DNA from: Facklamia sp050409585
GTDB taxonomy: Bacteria; Bacillota; Bacilli; Lactobacillales; Aerococcaceae
NCBI RefSeq assembly: GCF_050409585.1
Contig: NZ_JBNUPE010000001.1
Span: 124,001-188,000 of the forward strand
Reading direction: 5' to 3'
DNA length: 64,000 nt
Part shown: in pieces, positions 1 to 8,034 of the stretch
How the letters are laid out: each line of letters begins with the position of its first letter
How positions within the stretch are numbered: position 1 is the first letter of the stretch
Program-made: the position numbers and the translations under genes
The notes under the pieces: generated by a model
What the model saw: the letters and a program-made list of their open reading frames with translations, nothing else
What the model was told of the DNA's origin: nothing
Database searches by the model: none

Positions 1-394
1 CCACGCCTTTAGGAATGTCATGCAAAGACTGTTCCACGAAGCGAGCATAAAGGACAATGGCAATCAACATCATCGGAAAGGATGCTGCAATCGGATCGCC
101 AGTTGCTCGCCCATAAACCATTCGAATAAGGGGTTGCATTGCGACAACAAGTAACAAAAAAGGAAAAGAACGAACAATATTTACAAATAGGTTTAAGCTA
201 GAATTCAAAAAATAATCCTTTCTTGCTTTACCCATTCGCTGACCCGGACTAGTCAAAAATAAAAGAGTACCTAAAGGAAGACCTAACAAAATAGCTGCTG
301 CTGAGGAGAAAAAAAGCATAATACTTGTTTCTTGAAGACTTTCCCATAATTTTGGCCAATATTCAATGACGCGCACTATTATTTCTTCCAACAT
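1..394 (-). CDS. metI: methionine ABC transporter permease (MetI), 3' part cut by window edge
   Basis: Partial membrane subunit of an ABC importer. About 131 residues from the start ATG (392-394) are visible before the window edge; they contain hydrophobic helices and the Gly/Pro-rich segment near residue 40 (LLGLPLGTLLF) typical of MetI-like permeases. It begins one base after the stop of the ATPase gene, with a GGAGG site inside that gene's end, so the two are translationally linked. MetI pairs with MetN and a MetQ lipoprotein to import methionine; metQ should lie further left, outside the window. Assignment to methionine rather than another small-substrate importer rests on resemblance and on the partner ATPase. 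Confidence 0.8.
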   Translation of the reverse strand, partial: MLEEIIVRVIEYWPKLWESLQETSIMLFFSSAAAILLGLPLGTLLFLTSPGQRMGKARKDYFLNSSLNLFVNIVRSFPFLLLVVAMQPLIRMVYGRATGDPIAASFPMMLIAIVLYARFVEQSLHDIPKGV

Positions 395-395
395 C

Positions 396-1127
396 TTAGC
401 TTAGGACCTCCTTCACTTTATCATAATAACTTCCTACTAGTTCTTGGTCACGGTCGGTCAAATTATCAACTATATCTATTAAACCACCTTTTTCCATAAT
501 TGCCACTCTGTCGCAAAGTTGCCTTACAAAACCCAATTCATGGGTCACCACTATAATTGTCATGTCGAATTGTTGATGTGCTGCTTTTAATATTTGAACA
601 ATTTCATTCGTTCGCATGACATCCAAAGCAGAGGTCGGCTCATCACAAAGCAAAATTTTTGGTTTAGTAATTAACGCTCTTGCAATACCAACTCTTTGTT
701 TTTGCCCCCCCGACAACTGACCAGGATATTGATCTTTTTTATCAGCTAGACCAACAAAATCAAGAACAGAATCAAGAGACAGGGCATTTGAATATTTAAA
801 CAATTTAAGGGGTAAGGTGATATTTTCACCAACTGTTTTATTATTCAATAAATTAAAATGCTGAAAAATCATACCTACAGACTTACGATGGAGTCGCAGT
901 TCTTCCTTGCTGAGTTGCAATAGATCTTGTCCATCAATTAATACCTTTCCTTTATCTGGTTTTTCTAAAAGATTAATAAACCTTAAAAGAGTCGATTTTC
1001 CAGCACCACTTTCTCCTACCAAACCAAAAATTTCCTTATTTTGGATCGTTAGGGAAATACCATCAACCGCTTTAACTTGTTTATTATTCAAATAGTAATG
1101 TTTAGCAACATCAAATAATTCGATCAC
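396..1127 (-). CDS. metN: methionine-type ABC transporter ATP-binding protein (MetN-like, short form)
   Basis: ATPase of the MetNI importer. Walker A GESGAGKST is at residues 38-46, the ABC signature LSGGQKQRVGIARAL near 139, Walker B with CDEPTSALD follows, and an H-loop TH is near 194. I place the start at GTG 1125-1127 because the AAAGGTGG ribosome site (1136-1143) lies 9 bases upstream; the longer TTG start at 1133 would be only 3 bases from it. The protein is 243 residues, against about 340 for MetN with its C-terminal NIL (ACT-like) methionine-sensing domain, which is absent here. Function is firm for an ABC ATPase, good for the methionine assignment. Confidence 0.85.
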   Translation of the reverse strand: MIELFDVAKHYYLNNKQVKAVDGISLTIQNKEIFGLVGESGAGKSTLLRFINLLEKPDKGKVLIDGQDLLQLSKEELRLHRKSVGMIFQHFNLLNNKTVGENITLPLKLFKYSNALSLDSVLDFVGLADKKDQYPGQLSGGQKQRVGIARALITKPKILLCDEPTSALDVMRTNEIVQILKAAHQQFDMTIIVVTHELGFVRQLCDRVAIMEKGGLIDIVDNLTDRDQELVGSYYDKVKEVLS

Positions 1128-1164
1128 AACCAATCACCACCTTTCTGCCACAAGTCATAAGAGC

Positions 1165-1173
1165 ATTATAACA
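1165..1173 (-). promoter_or_regulatory. extended -10 promoter for metNI
   Basis: The minus strand reads TGTTATAAT, a perfect extended -10 hexamer, about 40 bases upstream of the metN start. The leader would be only about 30 bases, so no S-box or Met T-box fits between it and the gene. Confidence 0.55.
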
Positions 1174-1302
1174 TAACTTTTTGATATTTCACATTAAATG
1201 AAGATTAAAAGATATTGTGAAAATATAAATTTAAACGTTGGTATAAATGCTTTTATTTAACTTTTTATTGTGATTGGTTTAAATTTAATTTAAAAATGTG
1301 CA

Positions 1303-1335
1303 CAAAAAAAGTAGTGGAGAAATATTCACTACTTT
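1303..1335 (-). terminator. intrinsic terminator of thiT
   Basis: Perfect 9 bp stem AAAGTAGTG (1308-1316) / CACTACTTT (1327-1335), followed on the minus strand by a run of seven T. It lies 14 bases past the thiT stop. Confidence 0.85.
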
Positions 1336-1348
1336 AAATATAAACTTA

Positions 1349-1903
1349 TTATCTATATAGCTTACGATCGAATAAACGAGGGGCTGCTTGATAGACTAGG
1401 AATAGAATGATTGCCGAAGCAAAAGATGTTAATAAGGCACTCGCTCCATTCATGATAAATGAGAAGACTAAGGGTGACATCCCTTCAGGTGCATAAGATC
1501 CCCAATAAATATAGCCAGCCACAAAGTGCCAGAAGAAACGTGCAAATGTTCCAATGAAAGTTGCTAAAATTAAAGGCCAAGCTTTATTTTCAGACTGATA
1601 AAAACGCTCAGACATTAAGCCCGCAAAACCACCAAAAGCAAAAGCAAGGAGGTATTCAATTAATACCTGACTAACGCTTAAAAAATATACATTCCCTAGG
1701 GGGAAATGTAGCAAACCCCATAGAAAGCCGCAAAACAGCCCCCATTTAAATCCTCGTTTTAAGGATAAAATTGTCAATGGTACCATGCCTAAAGAAATCG
1801 TTAATGAAGCACCGAAATTTGTCGGTAATAAAGACAGGACCACTGCGATAGCAGCAAAAATAGCTGCTTCTACTAGAAGTAAAACATTTTTATTCTTTCC
1901 CAT
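1349..1903 (-). CDS. thiT: thiamine transporter S-component ThiT
   Basis: Substrate-binding membrane subunit of an energy-coupling-factor importer for thiamine. 184 residues with about six hydrophobic helices and the ThiT-type sequence around residues 85-120 (GLMSERFYQSE followed by a WPLILATFIGTFARF helix). The start is the ATG at 1901-1903, preceded by AAGGAG; a longer open frame to 1978 would run into the riboswitch. The ECF module (EcfA, EcfA', EcfT) it needs is not in this window. The TPP riboswitch directly upstream supports the substrate independently of protein similarity. Confidence 0.93.
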   Translation of the reverse strand: MGKNKNVLLLVEAAIFAAIAVVLSLLPTNFGASLTISLGMVPLTILSLKRGFKWGLFCGFLWGLLHFPLGNVYFLSVSQVLIEYLLAFAFGGFAGLMSERFYQSENKAWPLILATFIGTFARFFWHFVAGYIYWGSYAPEGMSPLVFSFIMNGASALLTSFASAIILFLVYQAAPRLFDRKLYR

Positions 1904-1955
1904 AAAAAAACTCCTTACATTTTTGCAAAGTAAAGAGAAAAGGCATAAAGTCCCT

Positions 1956-2050
1956 ATTTCAAAGTAATTCCTACGCACGTTTGACCGTGATCAGGTTCAA
2001 GGGTCTGGAACAAGTCCACTCTCAGCTTCAAGGCTCCCCTTTACTTTACG
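1956..2050 (-). promoter_or_regulatory. TPP riboswitch (THI element) controlling thiT
   Basis: The minus strand carries the conserved TPP aptamer blocks in order: GGGGAGCC, GCTGAGAGTGG, GACCCTTGAACCTGATC. P1 is formed by AAAGTAA (2041-2047) with TTACTTT (1961-1967). A second copy of the 3' strand, CTTTACTTT (1927-1935), can pair with the same 5' segment, giving a ready alternative structure in the expression platform just before the thiT ribosome site. Aptamer identity is clear; the switching mechanism is inferred. Confidence 0.93.
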
Positions 2051-2187
2051 ATTATTTAACTGCCATTATTTTAGCATTCAAATGTTTGCTTGTAAATTAA
2101 TTCTTTTCAATTTTCATTTTAAAAAAGCTAATATTTCTTGACCGTTTTTGAAATATAAATTGATGATTGCTTCTAATAATCTATCAC

Positions 2188-2712
2188 TTAACGTCTTAAA
2201 TCGATTCGCTCACTGATAAAATAGATAATTATTCCTCCAGCCAATAGAGATAAGCCTTCACTAACCATCATACTTACAAGTCGGGTTATAAAAGTTTCCC
2301 AAGGAGCTCCTAAAAAAACAACTAACAAGGCAATATTAACCATCGATATAGTCATGGATAGGCCAATAATTAAATATTTGAAAAACAGCGACTTATTAAT
2401 TTCATCTTTCTTACTATCAATTAAAGGAAATAGTTTTTCAATGATAGAGCAAGCTAAATGTAAAAAAATAAAGCTAGTGAGCGAGCCAATGATCATATCC
2501 CAAATACCGTAAGAAAAATAATTGACAATAAAAACGCCTAAAGTAACTCCTAAAATATAACGTTTATTATAAAGGGCTAAAAAATTCAATCCCTCACTGA
2601 TACGAATTCCCAATCCAAAGGAAAGAGGGGAAATTATCAAAGTCAACACAATGTAACAAGCAGCAACTAATGCTATTCGCGTTAAATCATTAGTAGTATA
2701 TTTTTTTTTCAT
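2188..2712 (-). CDS. queT: QueT family queuosine-precursor transporter (ECF S-component)
   Basis: Predicted S-component importing a queuosine precursor (preQ0/preQ1). 174 residues, about five to six hydrophobic helices, and the family block near residues 30-55 (RISEGLNFLALYNKRYILG). Start chosen at ATG 2710-2712, behind AAAGGAG; the open frame extends 42 codons further upstream but that part overlaps a structured leader. Shares ECF logic with thiT just downstream. A preQ1-II-like leader lies upstream, in agreement with the known linkage of that RNA class to this family (COG4708). Confidence 0.88.
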   Translation of the reverse strand: MKKKYTTNDLTRIALVAACYIVLTLIISPLSFGLGIRISEGLNFLALYNKRYILGVTLGVFIVNYFSYGIWDMIIGSLTSFIFLHLACSIIEKLFPLIDSKKDEINKSLFFKYLIIGLSMTISMVNIALLVVFLGAPWETFITRLVSMMVSEGLSLLAGGIIIYFISERIDLRR

Positions 2713-2715
2713 ATT

Positions 2716-2800
2716 AGTCTCCTTTATAGAGCAGGCTCTAGTAATTACTATGACCAAAGGACTGAGGGTGGCTTGATCCACCGAAGAATCATAGTGTTCA
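2716..2800 (-). promoter_or_regulatory. structured leader of queT, candidate preQ1-II riboswitch
   Basis: On the minus strand a stem ACTATGA (2789-2795)/TCATAGT (2747-2753) closes a large loop containing a GGTGG/CCACC hairpin and the pentamer CCTTT (2756-2760). Next comes hairpin TAGAG-CCTG-CTCTA (2727-2740) and then the ribosome site AAAGGAG (2719-2725), whose AAAGG can pair with the loop CCTTT. Stem, loop-to-Shine-Dalgarno pseudoknot and a hairpin in between is the preQ1-II layout known from Lactobacillales. Individual consensus bases were not verified. Confidence 0.5.
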
Positions 2801-2862
2801 TAAAGAACAGACCGTAGTATATCATAAGTAGATTGCACAAGTAAAGACTCAGATTCCTAATA

Positions 2863-2901
2863 AAAAAGCCAAGAATCGGTCTATTTTCGACTAATTCTTG
2901 G
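2863..2901 (-). terminator. intrinsic terminator of the sigH operon
   Basis: Stem CCAAGAAT (2869-2876)/ATTCTTGG (2894-2901) followed on the minus strand by six T. It closes the gene block that ends with the sigma factor. Confidence 0.85.
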
Positions 2902-2919
2902 ATAAATTATTAGTAGTTT

Positions 2920-3525
2920 CTATTCAGCGATAATATCTCTTAACTTATCTTTTGCTCGTCTCAAAGCATTTTTGACTCGATTTTTATCAATGCCTAAATA
3001 CTCAGCAATTTCTCTTGGTTTCATTGATAAATCACTATAACAGAAGATAATCTGTCTTTCAAAAAGACTTAGCTTAGCAAGATAACGTTCTTTTTCTTCA
3101 TTGACAATAACTTGTAATTCGGGAGTAGTTGCTAATTGATAGTCATAGCTTAAGCTCTTATGACTAATACTATCACCAATTTCAAGCTGATCGCGTTCAG
3201 CGTCCATTCCAAAGCGAATGGTCTGAGCTTCTTTGGAATTGCGACGGAGTAAATTAATCAGGTAATTATACAATGATCTTTGAAAATAAGGGGCAAAATA
3301 ACCACCATAAGCAGGATCATAATGTTGAATTACCCGATACATCAGGATAACTCCTTCTTGAATAATGTCTTCTGGTTCATAGCCATCCACTGGCATTTGA
3401 TAAGCAAATTTTTTTAAGAGGGGAATAAAACGTTCAACTAGTAACATAAATGAAAACTCATCAGCGATATTTTCTTTCAAGCGCATAATCAACATTTCAT
3501 TGGTCAAATGGTCAAACTCGTTCAT
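2920..3525 (-). CDS. sigH: sigma-70 family sigma factor, SigH/ComX-like
   Basis: 201-residue alternative sigma factor. Region 2 is at about residues 27-85 (EPEDIIQEGVILMYRVIQ recognises the -10/core), and region 4 with a helix-turn-helix at about 145-195 (REIAEYLGIDKNRVKNALRRAK). It sits at the end of cysS-mrnC-rlmB-rae1, where Bacillus places sigH, which supports the name. In Lactobacillales, SigH/ComX members direct competence genes; whether this one does cannot be told from the window. Twelve bases separate it from rae1, and a strong terminator follows. Confidence 0.85.
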   Translation of the reverse strand: MNEFDHLTNEMLIMRLKENIADEFSFMLLVERFIPLLKKFAYQMPVDGYEPEDIIQEGVILMYRVIQHYDPAYGGYFAPYFQRSLYNYLINLLRRNSKEAQTIRFGMDAERDQLEIGDSISHKSLSYDYQLATTPELQVIVNEEKERYLAKLSLFERQIIFCYSDLSMKPREIAEYLGIDKNRVKNALRRAKDKLRDIIAE

Positions 3526-3537
3526 TTCATCTCTCCA

Positions 3538-4080
3538 TTATTCATTCTTGTCATCATCTAAGCGAAATCTTAGATCATCTAATAGCTTCAATTGGTCAAG
3601 CTTCCAAGGGCTCCGCCGCCTGATTAACTGTGAATAGTGGTCTTCAACTGTTTGTCGAACTTGTCTTTTATTAAATTGTAACTGCATATAAAGCTCATTA
3701 GCAGACATTCGCATGGCACCTTTTTGAAAAATTAGCCATTGCTCTGCCATATCGCTTGTCGCAACTACCACACGATTAAGAGGAGAAATCCAATGAGCTA
3801 CTTCTCTTTCAATATAGGAATCAGCTGTTTCCCCTTCTTGTGTAAAAACAACTTCGACTTGATAGTGTTCATAAATTTGTGTTATTCCGGGAACAAATTG
3901 TGCATCAAAGACAACGATAATTTTGAGGTCTCGGTATTTTCGATATTCTGAAAGCTCAAATAATAATTGATCGCGCGCTTGATTTAACTGGTCCATTTTT
4001 TTAAGTTGGGTAAGTTCTGGCCATGCACCAATCATGTTATAACCGTCAACAAATAAAATTTCCTGACGTTTATATCGCAT
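3538..4080 (-). CDS. rae1: NYN-domain ribonuclease Rae1 (YacP)
   Basis: 180-residue NYN/PIN-like protein. The N-terminal active-site block FVDGYNMIGAWPEL (residues 10-23) carries the conserved Asp, and acidic residues VVFDAQ (about 57) and the ATSDMAEQ block (about 108) complete the fold. Bacillus Rae1 cleaves mRNA in the ribosomal A site. Gene order rlmB-rae1-sigH is conserved in Firmicutes. Only eight bases separate it from rlmB, so it is part of the same operon. Confidence 0.88.
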   Translation of the reverse strand: MRYKRQEILFVDGYNMIGAWPELTQLKKMDQLNQARDQLLFELSEYRKYRDLKIIVVFDAQFVPGITQIYEHYQVEVVFTQEGETADSYIEREVAHWISPLNRVVVATSDMAEQWLIFQKGAMRMSANELYMQLQFNKRQVRQTVEDHYSQLIRRRSPWKLDQLKLLDDLRFRLDDDKNE

Positions 4081-4088
4081 GATAATCC

Positions 4089-4919
4089 CTACTTTCCAAT
4101 ACGGTGGCGTGCTACTTCATACATCAAGACTGCACTTGCAACAGATGCATTCAGACTTTGCACATGCCCAACCATCGGAATAGTAACGATTCCATCTGCT
4201 GATTTTTTTACAAGTTCAGAAACCCCTTGACCTTCATTACCAATTACTAATGCAATTGGTCCATGTGAATCCCACTGACGCATATCTTCTCCAGCCATAT
4301 CCGTCGCAAAGATCCATATTCCCTTTTCTTTTAACTGATCCATAACCTGTTTAATGTTAGCTACTCGGATCACTGGAACATGTTCAATGGCTCCAGTAGA
4401 TATTTTTGCAACTACATTGGTTAATCCAACTGAACGTCTTTTAGGGATTATCACCCCATGAACGCCTGTAGCGTCTGCCGTTCTTAGAATAGAGCCCAAG
4501 TTATGTGGATCGACAATCCCATCTAAAATAAGAATAAAAGGATCCTCTCCTCTTGAAGCTGCTAACTGAAGAGCATCTTCTAGTTCAGCGTAATCAAAAG
4601 GAGGAATAGTTAGAACAACACCTTGATGATTTTCACCATCAACCATTTCATCTAGCTTCGACTTTGGCACTTCCTGGAATACAATTCCTTTAATTTTAGC
4701 CATTTTTATTATACTAGATATTACTTCTCCTGCAATCCCTATTTGAATAAATAATTTATTAACTTGCTTTTTTGTTTCTAAATAAGCTTGAACAGCATGT
4801 TTACCGTAGATCGATTCACTATTTTCAAAAGCTTTTGAGTCTACCAAAGGCTCTTTGAAAGAATTTATATTGGAGCGTTTTTTCTTATGAAAATCCGCTG
4901 TATGATTTTTCTTTCTCAT
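4089..4919 (-). CDS. rlmB: 23S rRNA (guanosine-2'-O-)-methyltransferase RlmB (SpoU family)
   Basis: 276-residue SPOUT methyltransferase expected to methylate G2251 (E. coli numbering) of 23S rRNA. After a basic tail of about 35 residues comes the substrate-binding domain (IYGKHAVQAYLETKK), then the knotted catalytic domain with motif 1 (NLGSILRTADATGVHGVI, about 142-160), motif 2 (GNEGQGV) and motif 3 (SLNASVASAVLMYE). It starts two bases before the mrnC stop region ends, indicating coupled translation within the cysS operon. Confidence 0.93.
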   Translation of the reverse strand: MRKKNHTADFHKKKRSNINSFKEPLVDSKAFENSESIYGKHAVQAYLETKKQVNKLFIQIGIAGEVISSIIKMAKIKGIVFQEVPKSKLDEMVDGENHQGVVLTIPPFDYAELEDALQLAASRGEDPFILILDGIVDPHNLGSILRTADATGVHGVIIPKRRSVGLTNVVAKISTGAIEHVPVIRVANIKQVMDQLKEKGIWIFATDMAGEDMRQWDSHGPIALVIGNEGQGVSELVKKSADGIVTIPMVGHVQSLNASVASAVLMYEVARHRIGK

Positions 4920-4921
4920 TA

Positions 4922-5356
4922 TTAGGCTCCTTCTTCATTAATATATTGAATCGCTAGTTGAATTAAATGATAGCAACGCTCTTCTTGTCCACTTAATTTA
5001 AGCCAACCCAATAATGCCTCAAATCCGCTAGCTTGACGGTAATCACCGATCGAAGCATTTTTAGCTTTTGTATTGGCCTTATGATTGCGCCCACGTTTAT
5101 AGATTTGAATTTCTTCAGCTGTTAAGAAATCGTCTTGCTGAATCCAATGATGCATCACTTTCGCTTGCCCCTTAGCCGAAACATATTTGATGGCGGCTTT
5201 GTGCAATTTATTGGGATGCGTTTTTCCTAATTCAATCACATGCTTGCGTATCTCTACTTCAAAAACAGCATCTCCTACATAGGCTAAGGCTGCGCCATTT
5301 AGCAAAGAATACTTATCTGGTGTATTTTCATTTGTCACTTTTATCCTCTTTTCCAC
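4922..5356 (-). CDS. mrnC: Mini-ribonuclease 3 (MrnC)
   Basis: 144-residue RNase III catalytic domain without a double-stranded RNA-binding domain. The motif GAALAYVGDAVFEVEIRKHV (residues 21-40) carries the catalytic Asp, and SGFEALLGW near 110-118 the second acidic site. Known role in Bacillus: maturation of 23S rRNA ends. Its start overlaps the end of cysS by 16 bases, so translation is coupled. Confidence 0.93.
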   Translation of the reverse strand: MEKRIKVTNENTPDKYSLLNGAALAYVGDAVFEVEIRKHVIELGKTHPNKLHKAAIKYVSAKGQAKVMHHWIQQDDFLTAEEIQIYKRGRNHKANTKAKNASIGDYRQASGFEALLGWLKLSGQEERCYHLIQLAIQYINEEGA

Positions 5357-6771
5357 CTTGTTCCTTGCGGAGTATCATCTAATAAAATATTTTGCTCTTT
5401 CAACCAATCACGAATTTCATCCGCTCTTTGAAAGTTTTTCTCTTTACGCGCTTGATTTCTTTCCTCAATTAAATTTTCAATTTCGCTATCAAGGACTTCT
5501 GTCGAATTTAATTCCAAACCGAAGATCCCTAAAAGTTGATACATCAATTGATTGATTTCTTTTAACAATTGAAGCGCCACAGCTTCTTGATCAAGATAGC
5601 GATGAATTTGCTTACTCATTTCAAAAATAGCTGATAAAGCATTAGCCGTATTGAAGTCATCTTCCATCGCTTGATTAAAAGCATCCACGCCTTCTTTGAT
5701 TGCTTCTCTTACTTCCTGTTCTCTATCAAGACTAGCTTGTCCACTTCCTAAATGATCCATTCGATAGGCTAAGCGATCCATCAGTTCTTTCAAACGTTCA
5801 ACTTCACGACTTGCAGTAGCGATGGCATTAGCATCATAACGGATAGGACGACGGTATTGCACACTAGCTAAAAGATAGCGTATAACCATTGGATCGTATT
5901 CTTTAATAATATCCCTTAGAAGCACAAAATTACCTAATGATTTCGACATTTTCTCTCCATTGGATCCCATAGTTACAAACCCATTATGTAACCAATATTT
6001 AGCAAATGGATGAGAATAATCAGAATGGGCTTCGGACTGAGCGATTTCATTTTCATGATGAGGAAACTGTAAGTCTTGACCACCCCCATGAATATCAATC
6101 GTTTCACCCAAGTATTTCGTAGCCATTACCGAGCACTCAATATGCCATCCGGGTCTACCTTTACTCCATGGCGATTCCCAAGAAACCGCACTTTTTCCAG
6201 CTGCCTTCCATAAAGCAAAATCAATCGCATTTTCCTTTTTTTCACTCTCTTCATCAGTAATTCGTTGACTAGCGCCATCACGCAAATCGCTGATAGACTG
6301 GTCCGATAATTGGCCATACTTCTCAAATTTAGCTGTCCGATAATAGACGTCTCCTTGGCTTTCATAAGCATAGCCCTTATCGATTAAAACTTTAATAAAA
6401 TCAATGATTTCTGGGATATTTTCCATAACACGCGGGTTATTGCTGGCGGGCTTAACATTAATCGCACGCATATCTTCTTTATAGGCAGCAATATACTTAT
6501 CAGAAAGCTCTTTGGCTGTTAATCCTTCCTTTTCAGCTGCCTTAATAATTTTATCATCCACATCAGTAAAGTTACTGACAAAATTCACTTCATAGCCGCG
6601 ATACTCTAAATAACGACGAATAGTATCAAAAGCAACAGCAGAACGTGCATTACCAATATGAATATAGTTATATACTGTTGGCCCACAAAGATAAAAGCTC
6701 ACTTTTCCTTCTTCTAGGGGAATAAAGTTTTCCTTTTGACGTGTTAAGGTATTAAATAATTGAATAGCCAT
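5341..6771 (-). CDS. cysS: cysteinyl-tRNA synthetase
   Basis: 476-residue class I synthetase that charges tRNA-Cys. The HIGH motif is IHIGNARS (about 37-44), the zinc ligands are Cys28, the Cys in WHIECSVM and the His/Glu pair in FPHHENEIAQSEA, and the KMSKS loop is GEKMSKSLGNF (about 268). Length matches the family. First gene of the cysS-mrnC-rlmB-rae1-sigH operon. No T-box leader is visible; the leader from the predicted promoter is only about 30 bases. Confidence 0.97.
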   Translation of the reverse strand: MAIQLFNTLTRQKENFIPLEEGKVSFYLCGPTVYNYIHIGNARSAVAFDTIRRYLEYRGYEVNFVSNFTDVDDKIIKAAEKEGLTAKELSDKYIAAYKEDMRAINVKPASNNPRVMENIPEIIDFIKVLIDKGYAYESQGDVYYRTAKFEKYGQLSDQSISDLRDGASQRITDEESEKKENAIDFALWKAAGKSAVSWESPWSKGRPGWHIECSVMATKYLGETIDIHGGGQDLQFPHHENEIAQSEAHSDYSHPFAKYWLHNGFVTMGSNGEKMSKSLGNFVLLRDIIKEYDPMVIRYLLASVQYRRPIRYDANAIATASREVERLKELMDRLAYRMDHLGSGQASLDREQEVREAIKEGVDAFNQAMEDDFNTANALSAIFEMSKQIHRYLDQEAVALQLLKEINQLMYQLLGIFGLELNSTEVLDSEIENLIEERNQARKEKNFQRADEIRDWLKEQNILLDDTPQGTRWKRG

Positions 6772-6808
6772 CTTATGAACCCTCTTTCTATCATTAAACT
6801 TGAGGCTT

Positions 6809-6838
6809 ATTATATCATTACTAGCACTTACTTTCGAA
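6809..6838 (-). promoter_or_regulatory. promoter of the cysS operon
   Basis: Minus strand TATAAT (6809-6814) with TTCGAA (6833-6838) 18 bases upstream. The -10 is perfect, the -35 moderate. Confidence 0.5.
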
Positions 6839-6874
6839 TAAATATATTGGCATTTAATGAGTCCATAAAGAATT

Positions 6875-6898
6875 AAAAAAGCCGGAAATATTTCCGGC
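6875..6898 (-). terminator. intrinsic terminator of lplA
   Basis: Perfect 8 bp stem GCCGGAAA (6881-6888)/TTTCCGGC (6891-6898) with a 2-base centre, followed by six T on the minus strand. Confidence 0.88.
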
Positions 6899-6916
6899 CA
6901 ATAATTTATTGCACTT

Positions 6917-7924
6917 TTATGAGAAAATCATTTCAACAAGCTCTTCTGCTTCAACATTTCCTAAATATTTTTTAAGATCCATATTTTCTAGGGCCTTTAA
7001 AATACTTTGACGTTCAAATTTAACGCCAGTTATAGCATTTTCTACATCTTCAATTTCACCAAGTCCAAAGAAATCACCATAAATTTTGGTATCGGTAATC
7101 ATGGCATCTTTAATGTTGAAGCGCATATCTACAAAACCGAAAGGGAATTTGTGAGAGGCTTGAATATCAAATTTTGGTGAGTGACCGTAGTTCCAATCCC
7201 AATTACCAAAACGCTCTTCACGAATTTGATAAACCTTTTCCCAGTCTTCTTTTGTCAAATGATATTCTTTAACATCTTCGCGTTTTTCAACATTAAAGAT
7301 TTCTAATAAGACAAGGTCTCTGAATTGCTCAGTAGTTAACTCTTTATACTTATCATCCACGTAAGGCTTTAAGTTTGTCACCCGTGAGCGTACTGACTTG
7401 ACACCTTTAGATTCAAACTTTGCTTTGTTTGGTTTTAATGCATTATTGACTTCGTCTAAATCAGAATCGAATAAAATCGTTCCATGAGCTGTCATACGCC
7501 CACGTTTAGCATACATTGCATTACCAGAGAACTTCTTGCCATCTACTAGTAAATCATTTCGGCCTAACAATTCAGCTGAAGTGGCTCCCATCTTATGTAA
7601 AGCATCAATGACGGGTTGAGTAAATGCTTTAAAATCTCTAAATGTTCCATCATCATCTTTGATAAAGCAGAATGAGAAGTTTCCTAAATCATGGTAAACG
7701 GCTCCCCCACCTGACATACGGCGAACTACTCGAATATTATGTTCATCAACATAAGCTTGATTAATTTCTTCAAAAGTGTTTTGATTACGGCCAATAATAA
7801 TCGAAGGTTCATTAATGTAGAAAAGTAAAATTGGCTCATCGACTAAGCGATTCTCTACTAAATAAGTTTCCAAAGCAATATTGACACTCGCATCATAGTT
7901 ATTTTCATTATCTACGAAATACAT
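6917..7924 (-). CDS. lplA: lipoate-protein ligase A
   Basis: 335-residue biotin/lipoate ligase family enzyme that activates free lipoate and attaches it to E2 or GcvH lysines. The lipoyl-AMP binding motif RRMSGGGAVYHDLGN lies at about residues 71-85, and DGKKFSGNAMYAKRGRMTAHGTILFD (about 130) contains the conserved Lys and HGT; the C-terminal third is the accessory LplA domain, so this is the full two-domain form. It has its own promoter and terminator and therefore is a single-gene unit between gltX and cysS. Confidence 0.93.
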   Translation of the reverse strand: MYFVDNENNYDASVNIALETYLVENRLVDEPILLFYINEPSIIIGRNQNTFEEINQAYVDEHNIRVVRRMSGGGAVYHDLGNFSFCFIKDDDGTFRDFKAFTQPVIDALHKMGATSAELLGRNDLLVDGKKFSGNAMYAKRGRMTAHGTILFDSDLDEVNNALKPNKAKFESKGVKSVRSRVTNLKPYVDDKYKELTTEQFRDLVLLEIFNVEKREDVKEYHLTKEDWEKVYQIREERFGNWDWNYGHSPKFDIQASHKFPFGFVDMRFNIKDAMITDTKIYGDFFGLGEIEDVENAITGVKFERQSILKALENMDLKKYLGNVEAEELVEMIFS

Positions 7925-7954
7925 AAGTAGCCTCCTTCAAATTTGTGCATATTT

Positions 7955-7983
7955 ATTATGACATTCCATTATTTAAAGCTCAA
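7955..7983 (-). promoter_or_regulatory. promoter of lplA
   Basis: Minus strand TTGAGC (7978-7983), 17-base spacer, CATAAT (7955-7960). Confidence 0.5.
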
Positions 7984-7995
7984 GAAAAAGCTCTC

Positions 7996-8027
7996 AAACA
8001 AAAGTGGAAACCATCGGTTTCCACTTT
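7996..8027 (-). terminator. intrinsic terminator of gltX
   Basis: Perfect 12 bp stem AAAGTGGAAACC (8001-8012)/GGTTTCCACTTT (8016-8027) followed by a T-rich stretch on the minus strand. It starts 7 bases after the gltX stop. Confidence 0.85.
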
Positions 8028-8034
8028 GTATTCA

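Noticed and set aside
1904..1978. N-terminal extension of ThiT
   Set aside because: It overlaps the riboswitch expression platform, and a clear ribosome site marks the ATG at 1903.
2713..2838. N-terminal extension of QueT by 42 codons
   Set aside because: Overlaps the structured leader; the ATG at 2712 has the AAAGGAG site.
6772..6916. T-box leader for cysS
   Set aside because: No AGGUGGNACC-type antiterminator; predicted leader is only about 30 bases.
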